NCBI GenBank assembly: GCA_023430685.1
Contig: JAEYZH010000082.1
Location: 19,255 to 83,254, forward strand
Direction: 5' to 3'
Source: Pseudomonadota bacterium
GTDB taxonomy: Bacteria; Pseudomonadota; Gammaproteobacteria; Xanthomonadales; Rhodanobacteraceae
DNA: 64,000 bases
In this document: piece by piece, positions 24,526 through 33,800 of the stretch
Layout: each line of letters begins with the position of its first letter
How positions within the stretch are numbered: the first letter of the stretch is position 1
Translations under genes and position numbers: made by a program
Notes under the pieces: model-generated
Databases searched by the model: none
Seen by the model: only the letters and a program-made list of their open reading frames with translations
Told to the model about the DNA's origin: nothing

Positions 24526-25452
24526 TCACGCAAACCCGTACGGCAGGTTCGGCGAGCTCACGACGCGTTCGCCGACCGTATCGCCGCGCAGGAAGCGCAG
24601 CGAGCCATCGATGACCTCGGGTGCATCGAGGATACGGTGGTGGCCGAGTCCGGTGGTCGTCAGCAGGCGCGCGCCGTGCCAGTGGCGTGCGTAGCGCTCG
24701 CCTTCGGCCCACGGCACTTCGCGGTCACCGAGGTCGTGCACGATGAGCGCGGGTCGCGCGATGTGCGGCGCATGCAGGTGCGCCTGCAACTCTGCGGCGC
24801 GCGGGGCGTGGGTGGCTTCGTATTCTTCGAACAGGCGCGCGCCAAGATGCTCGGCGAGGCCGACGAAGCGGGCAAAGCGCGACGCCGCCGCATGCGGATC
24901 GGCTGCGGGCGCGACGAGGATCGCGCGTTGCGCGGCCACGCCCTGCGAGAGCGCCAGCATCGTCGCCGCGCCGCCGAGCGAATGGCCGACGATTGCCGCG
25001 GCCTCGCCATGGCGGCGCGCGACCGCGCCGAGTGCGTTCGCGAAGTCCGGCAGGTTCGAACGACGTCCGCTGCTGCGGCCGTGCCCGACCTGGTCGAACG
25101 CGACGACCGCATGGCCGCTCGCACGCAGCGCCGCGATCCACGGCACGATGCGCAGCGCATGGCTCGACCAGCCGTGCGCGAACAGCACGTACGGTTCGCG
25201 CGACGGATCGCCCCAGGTGTAGAGCGCGAGCCGCTCGCTGCCGTACGCGAAGTCGCTCATGCGCGCGCCTTCGTCGGCAGCTGCAACCGCACGCTCGCGC
25301 GAGCTCGCGAGCGGCGTGCAGAACAGTTCGTACGCGCGATGCAGCGTCGCGCGCGGATGCAGCCAGCTGCCGAGCGCGAAGCGTGCGCGCAGCGCGAGCA
25401 GACGATGGTTTCGAACGATCGTGCTATTCCTCGGGACAGCGGTCGTGGTCAT
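24526..25452 (-). CDS. alpha/beta hydrolase
   Basis: 308 residues. Oxyanion-hole motif HGWSSHA (about residue 93), nucleophile elbow GHSLGG (about 159), acid HDLGDREVP and catalytic His in GLGHHRIL (about 273) form a full triad. The N-terminal 70 residues are basic with a weak hydrophobic stretch. Esterase or lipase-like activity is likely; substrate unknown. It starts 18 nt after the TetR gene stop on the same strand, so the two are probably co-transcribed. Confidence 0.88.
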   Translation of the reverse strand: MTTTAVPRNSTIVRNHRLLALRARFALGSWLHPRATLHRAYELFCTPLASSRERAVAAADEGARMSDFAYGSERLALYTWGDPSREPYVLFAHGWSSHALRIVPWIAALRASGHAVVAFDQVGHGRSSGRRSNLPDFANALGAVARRHGEAAAIVGHSLGGAATMLALSQGVAAQRAILVAPAADPHAAASRFARFVGLAEHLGARLFEEYEATHAPRAAELQAHLHAPHIARPALIVHDLGDREVPWAEGERYARHWHGARLLTTTGLGHHRILDAPEVIDGSLRFLRGDTVGERVVSSPNLPYGFA

Positions 25453-25469
25453 GGCAACCTCGGGGTTCG

Positions 25470-26072
25470 TCAGGGGGTTTGGCTGGCGAGCAGTCGTTCG
25501 AGTGCACGATCGGCGTGCGCGCGCGCGACCTCGGGTTCGAACAGTCGGATATCGGTGTGCAGCGCGAGCGCAATGCCGAAGATCTCGAACGACATCTGCG
25601 CGGCATCGGTGTCGCTACGCAGTTCGCCGGTTTCGACCGCCATGTTGATTGCGCGCGAGGTCGCATCGCGCCAGCGCTGCATCAGCGCGACGACCGCGTC
25701 GTGCAGCGGGCCCGGGCGCGAATCGAATTCGCCGATGGCGCCGTGGATCAGGCAACCCTGGCGGTTGTCGCGGACCCAGTCGAACCAGCCCTGCCCCATC
25801 GCGCGCACGCGCGCGAGTCCGCGCGGCGCACGCACGGCGGGGATCAGCACCGATTCGCCGAAGCGCGTGGCGGCGCTCTCGAGCACGGCGAGCTGCAGGC
25901 CCTCGCGCGAGCCGAAATGCGCGAACACGCCGCTCTTGGACATTCCGACCGCCTGCGCGAGCTCGCCGATCGAGAGGCCTTCGAGGCCGTCGCGGCAGGC
26001 GATCGCGTAGGCGCGGTCGACGATCATCTCGCGCGTCGCGGCGCCCTTGGAGGTGGTCGGCAAGCTCGACAT
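25470..26072 (-). CDS. TetR/AcrR-family transcriptional regulator
   Basis: 200 residues from ATG 26072; 20 further in-frame codons upstream look non-coding. The N-terminal HTH is typical: TREMIVDRAYAIACRDGLEGLSIGELAQAVGMSKSGVFAHFGSREGL is split over residues about 11-57. The C-terminal ligand domain contains NRQGCLIHGAIGEFD and SFEIFGIALALH. It shares an operon with the hydrolase and is divergent from leucine dehydrogenase at 26293, with a dyad at 26088-26099 between. Ligand unknown; control of the neighbouring catabolic genes is possible. Confidence 0.88.
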   Translation of the reverse strand: MSSLPTTSKGAATREMIVDRAYAIACRDGLEGLSIGELAQAVGMSKSGVFAHFGSREGLQLAVLESAATRFGESVLIPAVRAPRGLARVRAMGQGWFDWVRDNRQGCLIHGAIGEFDSRPGPLHDAVVALMQRWRDATSRAINMAVETGELRSDTDAAQMSFEIFGIALALHTDIRLFEPEVARAHADRALERLLASQTP

Positions 26073-26087
26073 GGTGGCATAAATAGC

Positions 26088-26099
26088 ACGATCGTTCGT
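26088..26099. promoter_or_regulatory. candidate TetR operator dyad
   Basis: ACGATCGTTCGT, a short overlapping palindrome (ACGATCGT plus CGTTCG), sits 15 nt upstream of the tetR start in an AT-richer patch. TetR-type repressors commonly autoregulate through such dyads. Position is the main evidence. Confidence 0.35.
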
Positions 26100-26292
26100 T
26101 TCATTGCAACGGCCCAAATGCCGGCGCGACACTGTCCCCGCCTGCGCGTCGGGACTACACTACGCGCCGCGTTGCGCCGGCGAGCCTCGGGCTCGGCCGG
26201 TTTCCAAAAGCGGTTCAACCCTTTACGCCCATTCCGACCCGGTTCGCGCAGAGCGGCCGCCGCGGGTGGGCTTTTTCGCGTCAGGAGTCGCC

Positions 26293-27396
26293 ATGATTTT
26301 CGAAACCGTCGCCAACACCGGTCACGAGCAGGTCGTGTTCTGCCACAACAAGGACGCGGGCCTGAAGGCCATCATCGCGGTCCACAACAGCGTGCTCGGC
26401 CCGGCGCTCGGCGGCCTCCGCATGTGGCCGTACAAGAGCGAGGCGGAAGCGTTGAACGACGTGCTGCGCCTGTCGCGCGGCATGACCTACAAGAACGCGG
26501 TGGCCGGCCTCAACCTCGGCGGCGGCAAGGCGGTCATCATCGGCGATCCGTCCAAGGACAAGTCCGAGGCGCTGTTCCGCGCGTTCGGTCGCTTCGTCAA
26601 CTCGCTCAACGGCCGCTACATCACGGCCGAGGACGTCGGCATCGACGTCAACGACATGGAGTGGGTGTTCCGCGAGACCGAGTTCGTGACCGGCGTTCAC
26701 CAGGTGCACGGCGGCTCGGGCGATCCCTCTCCGTTCACCGCGTTCGGCACGCTGCAGGGCCTGATGGCCGCGCTGAACCACAAGTTCGGCAACGAGGACA
26801 TCGGCAAGTACAGCTTCGCGGTGCAGGGCGCCGGCCACGTCGGCATGGAGTTCATCAAGCTGCTGCGCGAACAGGGCGCGAAGGTGTTCGTCACCGACAT
26901 CAACAAGGAACTCGTGCAGAAGGCGGTGGACGAGCACGGCTGCACCGCGGTCGGCCTCGACGAGATCTACGACGTCGACGCGGACGTCTACAGCCCCTGC
27001 GCGCTCGGCGGCACGCTCAACGAGGCGACCATCGACCGCATCAAGGCGAAGGTCATCTGCGGCGCCGCCAACAACCAGCTCGCGACCGACGCGATCGGCG
27101 ACGAGCTCGCGCGCCGCGGCGTGCTGTACGCGCCCGACTACGCGGTCAACGCGGGCGGCGTGATGAACGTCTCGCTCGAGATCGACGGCTACAACCGCGA
27201 GCGCGCGATGCGCATGATGCGCACGATCTACTACAACCTCTCGCGCATCTTCCAGATCGCCGACCGCGACCAGATCCCGACCTACAAGGCCGCCGATCGC
27301 ATGGCCGAGGAACGCATCAGCGCAATCGGCAAGATCAAGCTGCCGACGATGGGCAACAACGGGCCGCGCTTCCTCGGGCGCATGCGCGGGCAGTAG
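26293..27396 (+). CDS. leucine dehydrogenase (Glu/Leu/Phe/Val dehydrogenase family)
   Basis: 367 residues. Start 26293 has AGGAG 6 nt upstream. The catalytic Lys lies in GLNLGGGKAVIIGDP (about residue 79) and the second Lys/Asp set in TAEDVGIDVNDM. The Rossmann motif is VQGAGHVG (about 179) followed by VTDIN, and SPCALGGTLN and CGAANNQL are typical of leucine dehydrogenase. It deaminates branched-chain amino acids to 2-oxoacids with NAD+. It lies upstream of isovaleryl-CoA dehydrogenase on the same strand, consistent with leucine catabolism. Confidence 0.92.
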   Translation: MIFETVANTGHEQVVFCHNKDAGLKAIIAVHNSVLGPALGGLRMWPYKSEAEALNDVLRLSRGMTYKNAVAGLNLGGGKAVIIGDPSKDKSEALFRAFGRFVNSLNGRYITAEDVGIDVNDMEWVFRETEFVTGVHQVHGGSGDPSPFTAFGTLQGLMAALNHKFGNEDIGKYSFAVQGAGHVGMEFIKLLREQGAKVFVTDINKELVQKAVDEHGCTAVGLDEIYDVDADVYSPCALGGTLNEATIDRIKAKVICGAANNQLATDAIGDELARRGVLYAPDYAVNAGGVMNVSLEIDGYNRERAMRMMRTIYYNLSRIFQIADRDQIPTYKAADRMAEERISAIGKIKLPTMGNNGPRFLGRMRGQ

Positions 27397-27399
27397 CGG

Positions 27400-27521
27400 G
27401 GAGCGGGGGCGAGGGGCGGCGGGCGAGGGACGAGTGCAAAGTCCGGATTGCTCGCTCCGTTTGCCTGCCTCGCCTAAGCTTGTACCCTCATCCCTCGCCC
27501 CTCGTCCCTCAAAGCTTGCCG
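27400..27521. repeat. inverted GAGGGRCGAG-type repeat between two catabolic genes
   Basis: G-rich words (GGCGAGGGGCGG, GGGCGAGGGACGAG) and, about 60 nt on, their complement (CATCCCTCGCCCCTCGTCCC) flank a unique core. The form, iterated short words inverted around a core, resembles the icmF pair at 23.5-23.7 kb and the one at 46.9 kb. A transcript would fold strongly. Confidence 0.55.
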
Positions 27522-27524
27522 CCC

Positions 27525-28682
27525 ATGAAACCTTTCCCGCTCGGCGAAGACCTCGACCTCCTGCGCGAAAGCGTGCGCGCATTCGCCGAGAAGGAGATCG
27601 CGCCGCGCGCGGACCTGATCGACCGGGACAATGCGTTCCCGGCCGACCTCTGGCGCAAGTTCGGCGAGATGGGCCTGCTCGGCCTCACGGTGTCGGGCGA
27701 GTACGGCGGATCCGAGCTCGGCTACCTCGCGCACGTGGTCGCGATGGAGGAGATCTCGCGCGCATCGGGTTCGGTCGGCCTGTCCTATGGCGCGCACTCG
27801 AACCTCTGCGTCAACAACATCTTCCATAACGCGAACGAAGCGCAGAAGCAGAAGTACCTGCCGAAGCTCTGCAGTGGCGAGTACGTCGGCGCGCTCGCGA
27901 TGAGCGAACCCGGCGCGGGCTCGGACGTGGTCGGTTCGATGACCTGCCGCGCGGAACTGCGCGGCGACACCTGGGTCGCGAACGGCTCGAAGATGTGGAT
28001 CACGAACGGCCCCGATGCGGACGTGCTGCTGGTCTACATGCGCACCGCGCACCGTCCCGCGGGTTCGCGCTGCATGACCGCGTTCCTCGTCGAGAAAGGC
28101 ATGAAGGGCTTCTCGACCGCGCAGAAGCTCGACAAGCTCGGCATGCGCGGCTCCAACACCTGCGAGCTCGTGTTCGACGACTGCGAGATCCCCGACGCGA
28201 ACCGCGTCGGCGAGGTCAACGAAGGCGTGCGCGTGCTCATGAGCGGCCTCGACACCGAGCGCCTCGTGCTCTCGGGTGGTCCGATCGGCCTGATGCAGGC
28301 CGCCGTCGATGCGGCCCTGCCCTACGTGCGCGAGCGCAAGCAGTTCAATGCGCCGATCGGCACGTTCGGCCTCATGCAGGGCAAGATCGCGGACATGTAC
28401 ACCGCGCTGCAATCGTCGCGCGCATACGCCTACCTCGTCGCGCAGAACTACGACGCGGGCATCAAGTCGCGCATCGACCCCGCCTCGTGCCTGCTGCATG
28501 CCTCCCAGTCGGCGGTTCAGGTCGCGCTCGAGGCGATCCAGGCCCTCGGCGGCAACGGTTACATCAACGAGTACCCGGCCGGGCGCATCCTGCGCGACGC
28601 CAAGCTCTACGAGATCGGCGCCGGCACCAACGAGATTCGGCGCATGCTGATCGGGCGCGAGCTGTTCCACGGCAAATCCTGA
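27525..28682 (+). CDS. ivd: isovaleryl-CoA dehydrogenase
   Basis: 385 residues, acyl-CoA dehydrogenase fold. FAD/substrate motifs: ALAMSEPGAGSDV, WITNGPDADVLLVY and the C-terminal LGGNGYINEYPAGRILRDAKLYEIGAGTNEIRR split over about 345-376. The helix-G glutamate that serves as base in isovaleryl-CoA dehydrogenases is present in GLDTERLVLSGGP (about 245), which separates this family from other acyl-CoA dehydrogenases. Oxidises isovaleryl-CoA to 3-methylcrotonyl-CoA in leucine breakdown, passing electrons to ETF. The frame is open far upstream but that part overlaps other genes; ATG 27525 gives the usual length. Confidence 0.93.
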   Translation: MKPFPLGEDLDLLRESVRAFAEKEIAPRADLIDRDNAFPADLWRKFGEMGLLGLTVSGEYGGSELGYLAHVVAMEEISRASGSVGLSYGAHSNLCVNNIFHNANEAQKQKYLPKLCSGEYVGALAMSEPGAGSDVVGSMTCRAELRGDTWVANGSKMWITNGPDADVLLVYMRTAHRPAGSRCMTAFLVEKGMKGFSTAQKLDKLGMRGSNTCELVFDDCEIPDANRVGEVNEGVRVLMSGLDTERLVLSGGPIGLMQAAVDAALPYVRERKQFNAPIGTFGLMQGKIADMYTALQSSRAYAYLVAQNYDAGIKSRIDPASCLLHASQSAVQVALEAIQALGGNGYINEYPAGRILRDAKLYEIGAGTNEIRRMLIGRELFHGKS

Positions 28683-28760
28683 CGCGCGCGGCGCACGCCG
28701 GCGACGCAGCGCACAAAGTCCGCGCGCGGAATCCGCGCAAGTTCGGCCTTTGCGACGGCG

Positions 28761-28788
28761 TTCCACTTCCGCGCAACCGGAGTACACT
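28761..28788 (+). promoter_or_regulatory. candidate promoter for the HD-GYP regulator
   Basis: TTCCAC (28761-28766) and TACACT (28783-28788) separated by 16 nt, about 21 nt before the start codon. The -10 is good, the -35 weak. Confidence 0.35.
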
Positions 28789-28809
28789 CGGGGCGCAAGG
28801 GGACCCCGG

Positions 28810-30333
28810 ATGGATCGAGTGGACGGCCATCTCCACGAGGCGGGCGCGGAACACGGCGAAGACTTGCCGTGGAAGGTGCTCATTGTCGACGACGAGCCCG
28901 AAGTCCACGCGGTCACGCGCCTCGTGCTCGGCGGCTTCCGCTTCGAAGGCATACGGCTCGATTTCCTGAGCGCGCACAGCGCGGCCGAAGCGCGCAGCCT
29001 GCTTCGCCGGCACCCGGACATCGCGGTGCTGCTGCTCGACGTCGTCATGGAATCCGAACAGGCCGGGCTCGAACTCGTGCGCGACGTGCGCGAGGAACTC
29101 GCCAACCCGTTCGTGCGGATCGTGCTGCGCACCGGCCAGGCCGGGCAGGCGCCCGAGCACGAGGTGATCGCCGCGTACGACATCAACGACTACAAGGAAA
29201 AGACCGAGCTCACGGCCGCGCGCCTCGCGACCACGATGTACGCGGCGCTGCGCGCATACCGCGACATGCGCACGATCGAGGCGCACCGGCTCGGGCTCGA
29301 AGGCGTGCTGCGCGCATCCGCGCAGGTGTTCGCGGGGCACGGCCCGCAGGATTTCGGCGCCTCGATGCTCGCGAGCCTCGGCGACCTCCTGATGCCCGAA
29401 CGCGGGATGCTGCACTGCGTGGTGAAGGAGGATCCCGGCGCGGAGGGCGCGATGCGCATCGTCGCCGCGAGCGGCGTGTATGCCGATTCGGTGGGCCTGG
29501 ACGCGGCCGAGGTGCTGCGCGATCCGGTCCTCCAGGCCGCGCGCGCGGCGCTGCGGGAGCGCCAGAACGTGTTCGCTCCGAACCATTGCGTGCTGGAGTT
29601 CCGGGACACGCGCCGCAACGAGCGTCTGCTGTTCATCGGCGACGGTTGCCGGCTGTCCGCGCTCGACCGCAAGCTCGTCGAGCTGTTCTGCACGAATGCA
29701 GCGACCGCACTCGAGAACCTGCAGCTGAGCGGCGACCTGCTGTCCTCGCAGCTCGAGATGGTCTACCTGCTCGCGGGCGCGGCGGAAACGCGCTCGCAGG
29801 AAACCGCCAACCACGTGCACCGCGTCGGCCTGCTCGCCGAGATGCTCGGGCATGCGCTCGGCCTCGACCGCGCCTACAGCGAAATGCTGCGCAGCGCCGC
29901 GCCGCTGCACGACATCGGCAAGATCGGCATTCCCGACACGATCCTCGGCAAGCCCGGCGCGCATACCGAGGAGGAGATGGCGGTCATGCGCACGCACGCG
30001 GAACTCGGCGCGCGCATGCTCGCCCATTCGGAGCGGCCGGTGATCAAGCTCGCCGCGGAAATCGCGGCGAGCCACCACGAGAACTGGGATGGCAGCGGCT
30101 ACCCGCGCGGACTCGCGGCCGACGCGATCCCCGTGAGCGGCCGCATCACGATGGTGGCCGACGTGTTCGACGCGCTCGGCAGCCGGCGCTGCTACAAGGA
30201 ACCCTGGCCCGAGGCGGAGATCCGCGCGTTCATGCTCGCCGAACGCGGCCGCAAGTTCGATCCCGCGATCGTCGACCGACTGATCGAACGCTGGGACGAT
30301 GCGATGAAGCTGCGCGAAGAGCTACCCGATTAG
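28810..30333 (+). CDS. response regulator with DUF3369 and HD-GYP c-di-GMP phosphodiesterase
   Basis: 507 residues. Receiver (about 20-145) with VLIVDDEPEVHAVT and acceptor Asp in VLLLDVVMESE. The receiver end INDYKEKTEL leads into a DUF3369-like middle domain (about 165-320). The HD-GYP domain (about 330-500) has APLHDIGKIGIPD, the metal ligands in RTHAELG, and HHENWDGSGYPRGL, all intact, so cyclic-di-GMP hydrolysis to pGpG/GMP is expected. Phosphorylation probably controls activity. No kinase lies next to it on this strand; the propeller kinase at 30825 is convergent. Confidence 0.93.
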   Translation: MDRVDGHLHEAGAEHGEDLPWKVLIVDDEPEVHAVTRLVLGGFRFEGIRLDFLSAHSAAEARSLLRRHPDIAVLLLDVVMESEQAGLELVRDVREELANPFVRIVLRTGQAGQAPEHEVIAAYDINDYKEKTELTAARLATTMYAALRAYRDMRTIEAHRLGLEGVLRASAQVFAGHGPQDFGASMLASLGDLLMPERGMLHCVVKEDPGAEGAMRIVAASGVYADSVGLDAAEVLRDPVLQAARAALRERQNVFAPNHCVLEFRDTRRNERLLFIGDGCRLSALDRKLVELFCTNAATALENLQLSGDLLSSQLEMVYLLAGAAETRSQETANHVHRVGLLAEMLGHALGLDRAYSEMLRSAAPLHDIGKIGIPDTILGKPGAHTEEEMAVMRTHAELGARMLAHSERPVIKLAAEIAASHHENWDGSGYPRGLAADAIPVSGRITMVADVFDALGSRRCYKEPWPEAEIRAFMLAERGRKFDPAIVDRLIERWDDAMKLREELPD

Positions 30334-30345
30334 CCGCGCATCGCG

Positions 30346-30710
30346 CAGGAAACCGGTCGCGCGACGGCATGCGAACCAACGCGATCGCGCACAGGGTGCG
30401 CTCCTACACGAATCGCATGGTAGGAGCCCACCTTGTGGGCGATCCGCGCAGGAAACCGGTCGCGCGGCGGCATGCGAACCGACGCGCATCGCGCACAGGG
30501 TGCGCTCCTGCACGAATCGCATGGTAGGAGCCCACCTTGTGGGCGATCCGCGCAGGAAACCGGTCGCGCGGCGTCATGCGAACCGACGCGCATCGCGCAC
30601 AGGGTGCGCTCCTACACGAGTCGCATGGTAGGAGCCCACCCTGTGGGCGATCCGCGCAGCGAACCGGTCGCGCGACGGCATGCGAATCGACGCGCATCGC
30701 GCACGGGCCG
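30346..30710. repeat. 104-bp tandem array of the TAGGAGCCCACC repeat
   Basis: TAGGAGCCCACC recurs at 30421, 30525 and 30629, a period of exactly 104 nt, with partial units at both ends. Each unit has a head hairpin (GCCCACCTTGTGGGC) and an inverted tail (GCGCACAGGGTGCGCTCCTA) joined by a spacer with GAAACCGGTCGCGCG. Units differ by a few bases. It fills the convergent space between two signalling genes. The family also occurs at 8.1 and 39.8-40.0 kb. Confidence 0.9.
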
Positions 30711-30828
30711 TAGGGTGGGTCGCAGCCGCGCAGCGGCGAGCCCCACCGGCGCGATGCCCGGAGCGTCGCGTGGCTGTCGGCGATCGCGATGGTGGGGCTC
30801 GCGCCTGTGGCGCTGCGACCCACCCTAC
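30710..30828. repeat. 119-bp element with 17-bp inverted ends GTAGGGTGGGTCGCAGC
   Basis: GTAGGGTGGGTCGCAGC (30710-30726) and its exact complement (30812-30828) bound a core of about 85 nt. The same word occurs at 53543 in the ccmE/RCC1 space. The right end overlaps the stop codon of the sensor kinase gene. Confidence 0.75.
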
Positions 30829-33800
30829 GCAGAGCCACTCGGCAACCGCTCCGGAAACCGGATCCGGAAACGCGTGCCCTGCCCCGGCGTGCTTTCGCAC
30901 TCGATGCTGCCGCCGAGCACCTGCGTCACCAGCGTGTACACGATGTGCATGCCGAGGCCCGAACCGCCCTGCCCGCGCTGCGTCGTGTAGAACGGCTCGT
31001 AGATGCGTGCGCGCACCGCGTCTTCCATGCCACGGCCATTGTCGGCGTACTCGAGCACGATCTCGCCATCGCCGCGCCGCACGCGCAACACGATGCTGCC
31101 CGCGACGCCCGGCGCGAACCCGTGCACGAGCGAGTTCATCACGAGGTTGGTGATGACCTGGTACAGCGCGCCGGGCGCGGTCTCGACGACGATACCCGGC
31201 GGGCAGTCGATCTCGATCCGGTGCGGCAGCTTGCGCAGCGACGGGCCGAGCGTGGTCAGGATCTCGTCGAGGCTCGCGCCGAGGTCGACCACGCGGCGAT
31301 CCTCGGTCGACTGGTCCACCGCGATGCGCTTGAAGCTGCGCACGAGCCGGTCGGCGCGCTGCAGGTTGCGCAGGATCAGGTCGGAACTCTCCGAGGCGGT
31401 CGCGGCGAATGCGCCGACCACTTCGTCCGACACCTCGCCGCGTTGCACGAGCGCGAGCAGCCGCTGCGCCTCCTCGCGCAGGTGCGAGGCCGCGGTCACG
31501 CCGATTCCGAGCGGCGTGTTGATCTCGTGCGCGATGCCCGCGACCATGCCGCCGAGCGAAGCGAGCTTTTCCGACTCGAACAGGTGCCGCTGCGCCTGCG
31601 TGAGGCGCTCGAGCGTGGTGCGCAGCTCGACGTTCGCGTTCTGCAACGCCGCGGTGCGCTGCTCGACGCGCGATTCGAGCTGCTCGTTGAGCGCGCGCAG
31701 CGCGGCCAGCGCATGGTTGAGCGCGGTGATGTCGGACGTGGTGCCGGTCATGCGCAACGCGCGCCCGTCCTCGTCGCGCTGCACGACGCGCCCGCGCGTC
31801 AGCAGCCAGGCCCATTGCCCGTTGCGGTCGAGCGTGCGGTAGCTCGCCTCGAACGAGGAGGCCTGTCCGCGCAGGTGGTCGCGCATCGCGCGTTCGAAGC
31901 GCGGCAGGTCGTCCGGATGCACGCTGCGGCGAAGGTCCTCCACGCTGTAGTCACCGGCCAGGTGCGTGACTTCGAGATGGTCCAGCTGGTTCTCGCGATG
32001 CACGCTGCCGGTCGCGATGTCCGCGTCCCAGAGTTCGCTGCCGCTGCCCCAGAGCGCGAGCTTGAGGCGCTCCTCGCTGAGACGGATCGCCTCCTGGTGC
32101 GCGCGCCGCTCGCGCAGGTTCGCGCGCAGCCGCAGGCCCACCAGCAGCGCGAGCGCGAGCAGCGCGAGTGCGTACATCGCGCGCGCAGCCGGCGACGCCC
32201 ACGGCGCGGTCTGCACGTCGATGTCGACGAGCGCGGGCGCGCTCCACTCGCCGCCCGCGCGTCGCGCGCGCACCGACAGCGCGTATTTCCCCGGCGTGAG
32301 GTCGGTGTAGGTCGCGACGCGGCGCGTCGAGGGCGTTTCGATCCAGCGCGTGTCGTGCGGGTCGAGGCGGTAGGCGTAGAGGACCGACGCGGGATCGGCG
32401 AACGCGAGCGCGCCGAATTCGAACGTCACGTTGTCCTGGTCATGCGCGAGCGTGACCGAACGCCCGCGCAGCAGGCTGCGCGTGAGGGGCGAGCTCGGGT
32501 CGCGCCATGCAGGCAGCACCGGGACGTTGCGCAGCAGCAGTCCGGTCACCATCGGTTGCGGGGTCGGTGGCGCGGTCACCGCGTCGGGATCGAACAGCGT
32601 GAAGCCGTCGAGCCCCCCGAACGCGATGCGGCCATCGGGCAGGCGCGCGAGCGAATTCAGCCAGTACCCGCCTTCCTGGGTACCGTCCTGCGCACCGAAG
32701 TTGAGGATCGCGCCGTCGCGATCGATGCGGCTGATGCCGGCGGTGGTGCTGGCCCAGACATGGCCGCGCGCGTCCTCGTGCAGCGCCCCGATCGCGTTCG
32801 CCGCGAGGCCCGCGCGCACGTCGATCACCTGGAAGCGCGAGCGGCCATCCGCCTGCACGATGCGACGGTTGATGCCGCCTCCCTGGGTGCCGACCCAGAG
32901 CTCGCCGCGGCTGTCCTCGAGCAGGGTCGAGATCGAATTGCTCGAGAGCGAATCGGGATCGTTCGCGCGCGCGACGAAGCGCTCGAAGCGTCCGGTCGCG
33001 CGATCGTAGCGCTGCAACCCGCCGCGCGTGCCCATCCACAGTTCGCCCGCGCGCGTCTCCATCACCTGGCTGACGGAGTTGTCGCCGATGCTGGACGGAT
33101 CCGCCGGGTCGTGGCGATGGTGCCGAAAACCGGTGCAGCCCGCGCATCGTTCATCGACGCCGCGGTCGAGCGTGTAGACCCACAAGGTTCCCTGGCTGTC
33201 CTCGAACGCGCCAACCAGCATGTCGGACGCGAGGCTTTGCGGATCACCCGCATGATGGCGGAAGTGTTCAAACCGGCTGCCGTCCGGCAGCATGCGGTCG
33301 AGTCCACCGCCGCTGGTCGCGATCCAGAGGCTGCCGTCGCGCGAGCGCATGAGGTTGCGCACGTAGTCGTGCCCGAGGCTGTCGCTGCGCAGCGGATCGT
33401 GTGCGTGGCGCTCGAGCACGCCGCGCGCGGGATCGATGCGCACGAGCCCGCCACCGTCGCCGAGGCCGACCCAGAGCGTGCCGTCCGCGTTCGCGACCAA
33501 TCCGGGCACCGTGCGCGTCGGCAGCGTGCGCGGATCGCCGGGCACGTTGCGCACGCGCCCGAACGCACGCGTGCGCGGATCGTGCACGCTGAAGCCGTTG
33601 GTCCACGAACCGACCACCAGCAAGCCGTCGCGATCCTCGAACAGCGTCCACAGGCGGTTCGAGGCGATGCCATCGTCGCGCGCGGGATCGTGCCGGAACG
33701 GCTCGAACGCGCCCGACACCGTATCCATGCGCGCGAGACCGCGCGCGTCACCCGCGATCCACAACGCGCCTGCTCGATCGAACAGCAGTCCGCGCACCGC

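Noticed and set aside
24993..27524. Long in-frame extension upstream of isovaleryl-CoA dehydrogenase
   Set aside because: Crosses the hydrolase, TetR and leucine dehydrogenase genes; normal family length is reached from ATG 27525.
30346..30710. CRISPR-like array
   Set aside because: The 104-nt units are contiguous hairpin repeats with conserved spacers; there are no unique spacers and no cas genes.
30330..30838. Small proteins with repeats such as AHKVGSYHAIRVGAHPVRD
   Set aside because: They are translations of the intergenic repeat in several frames and strands; no ribosome site or independent motif.
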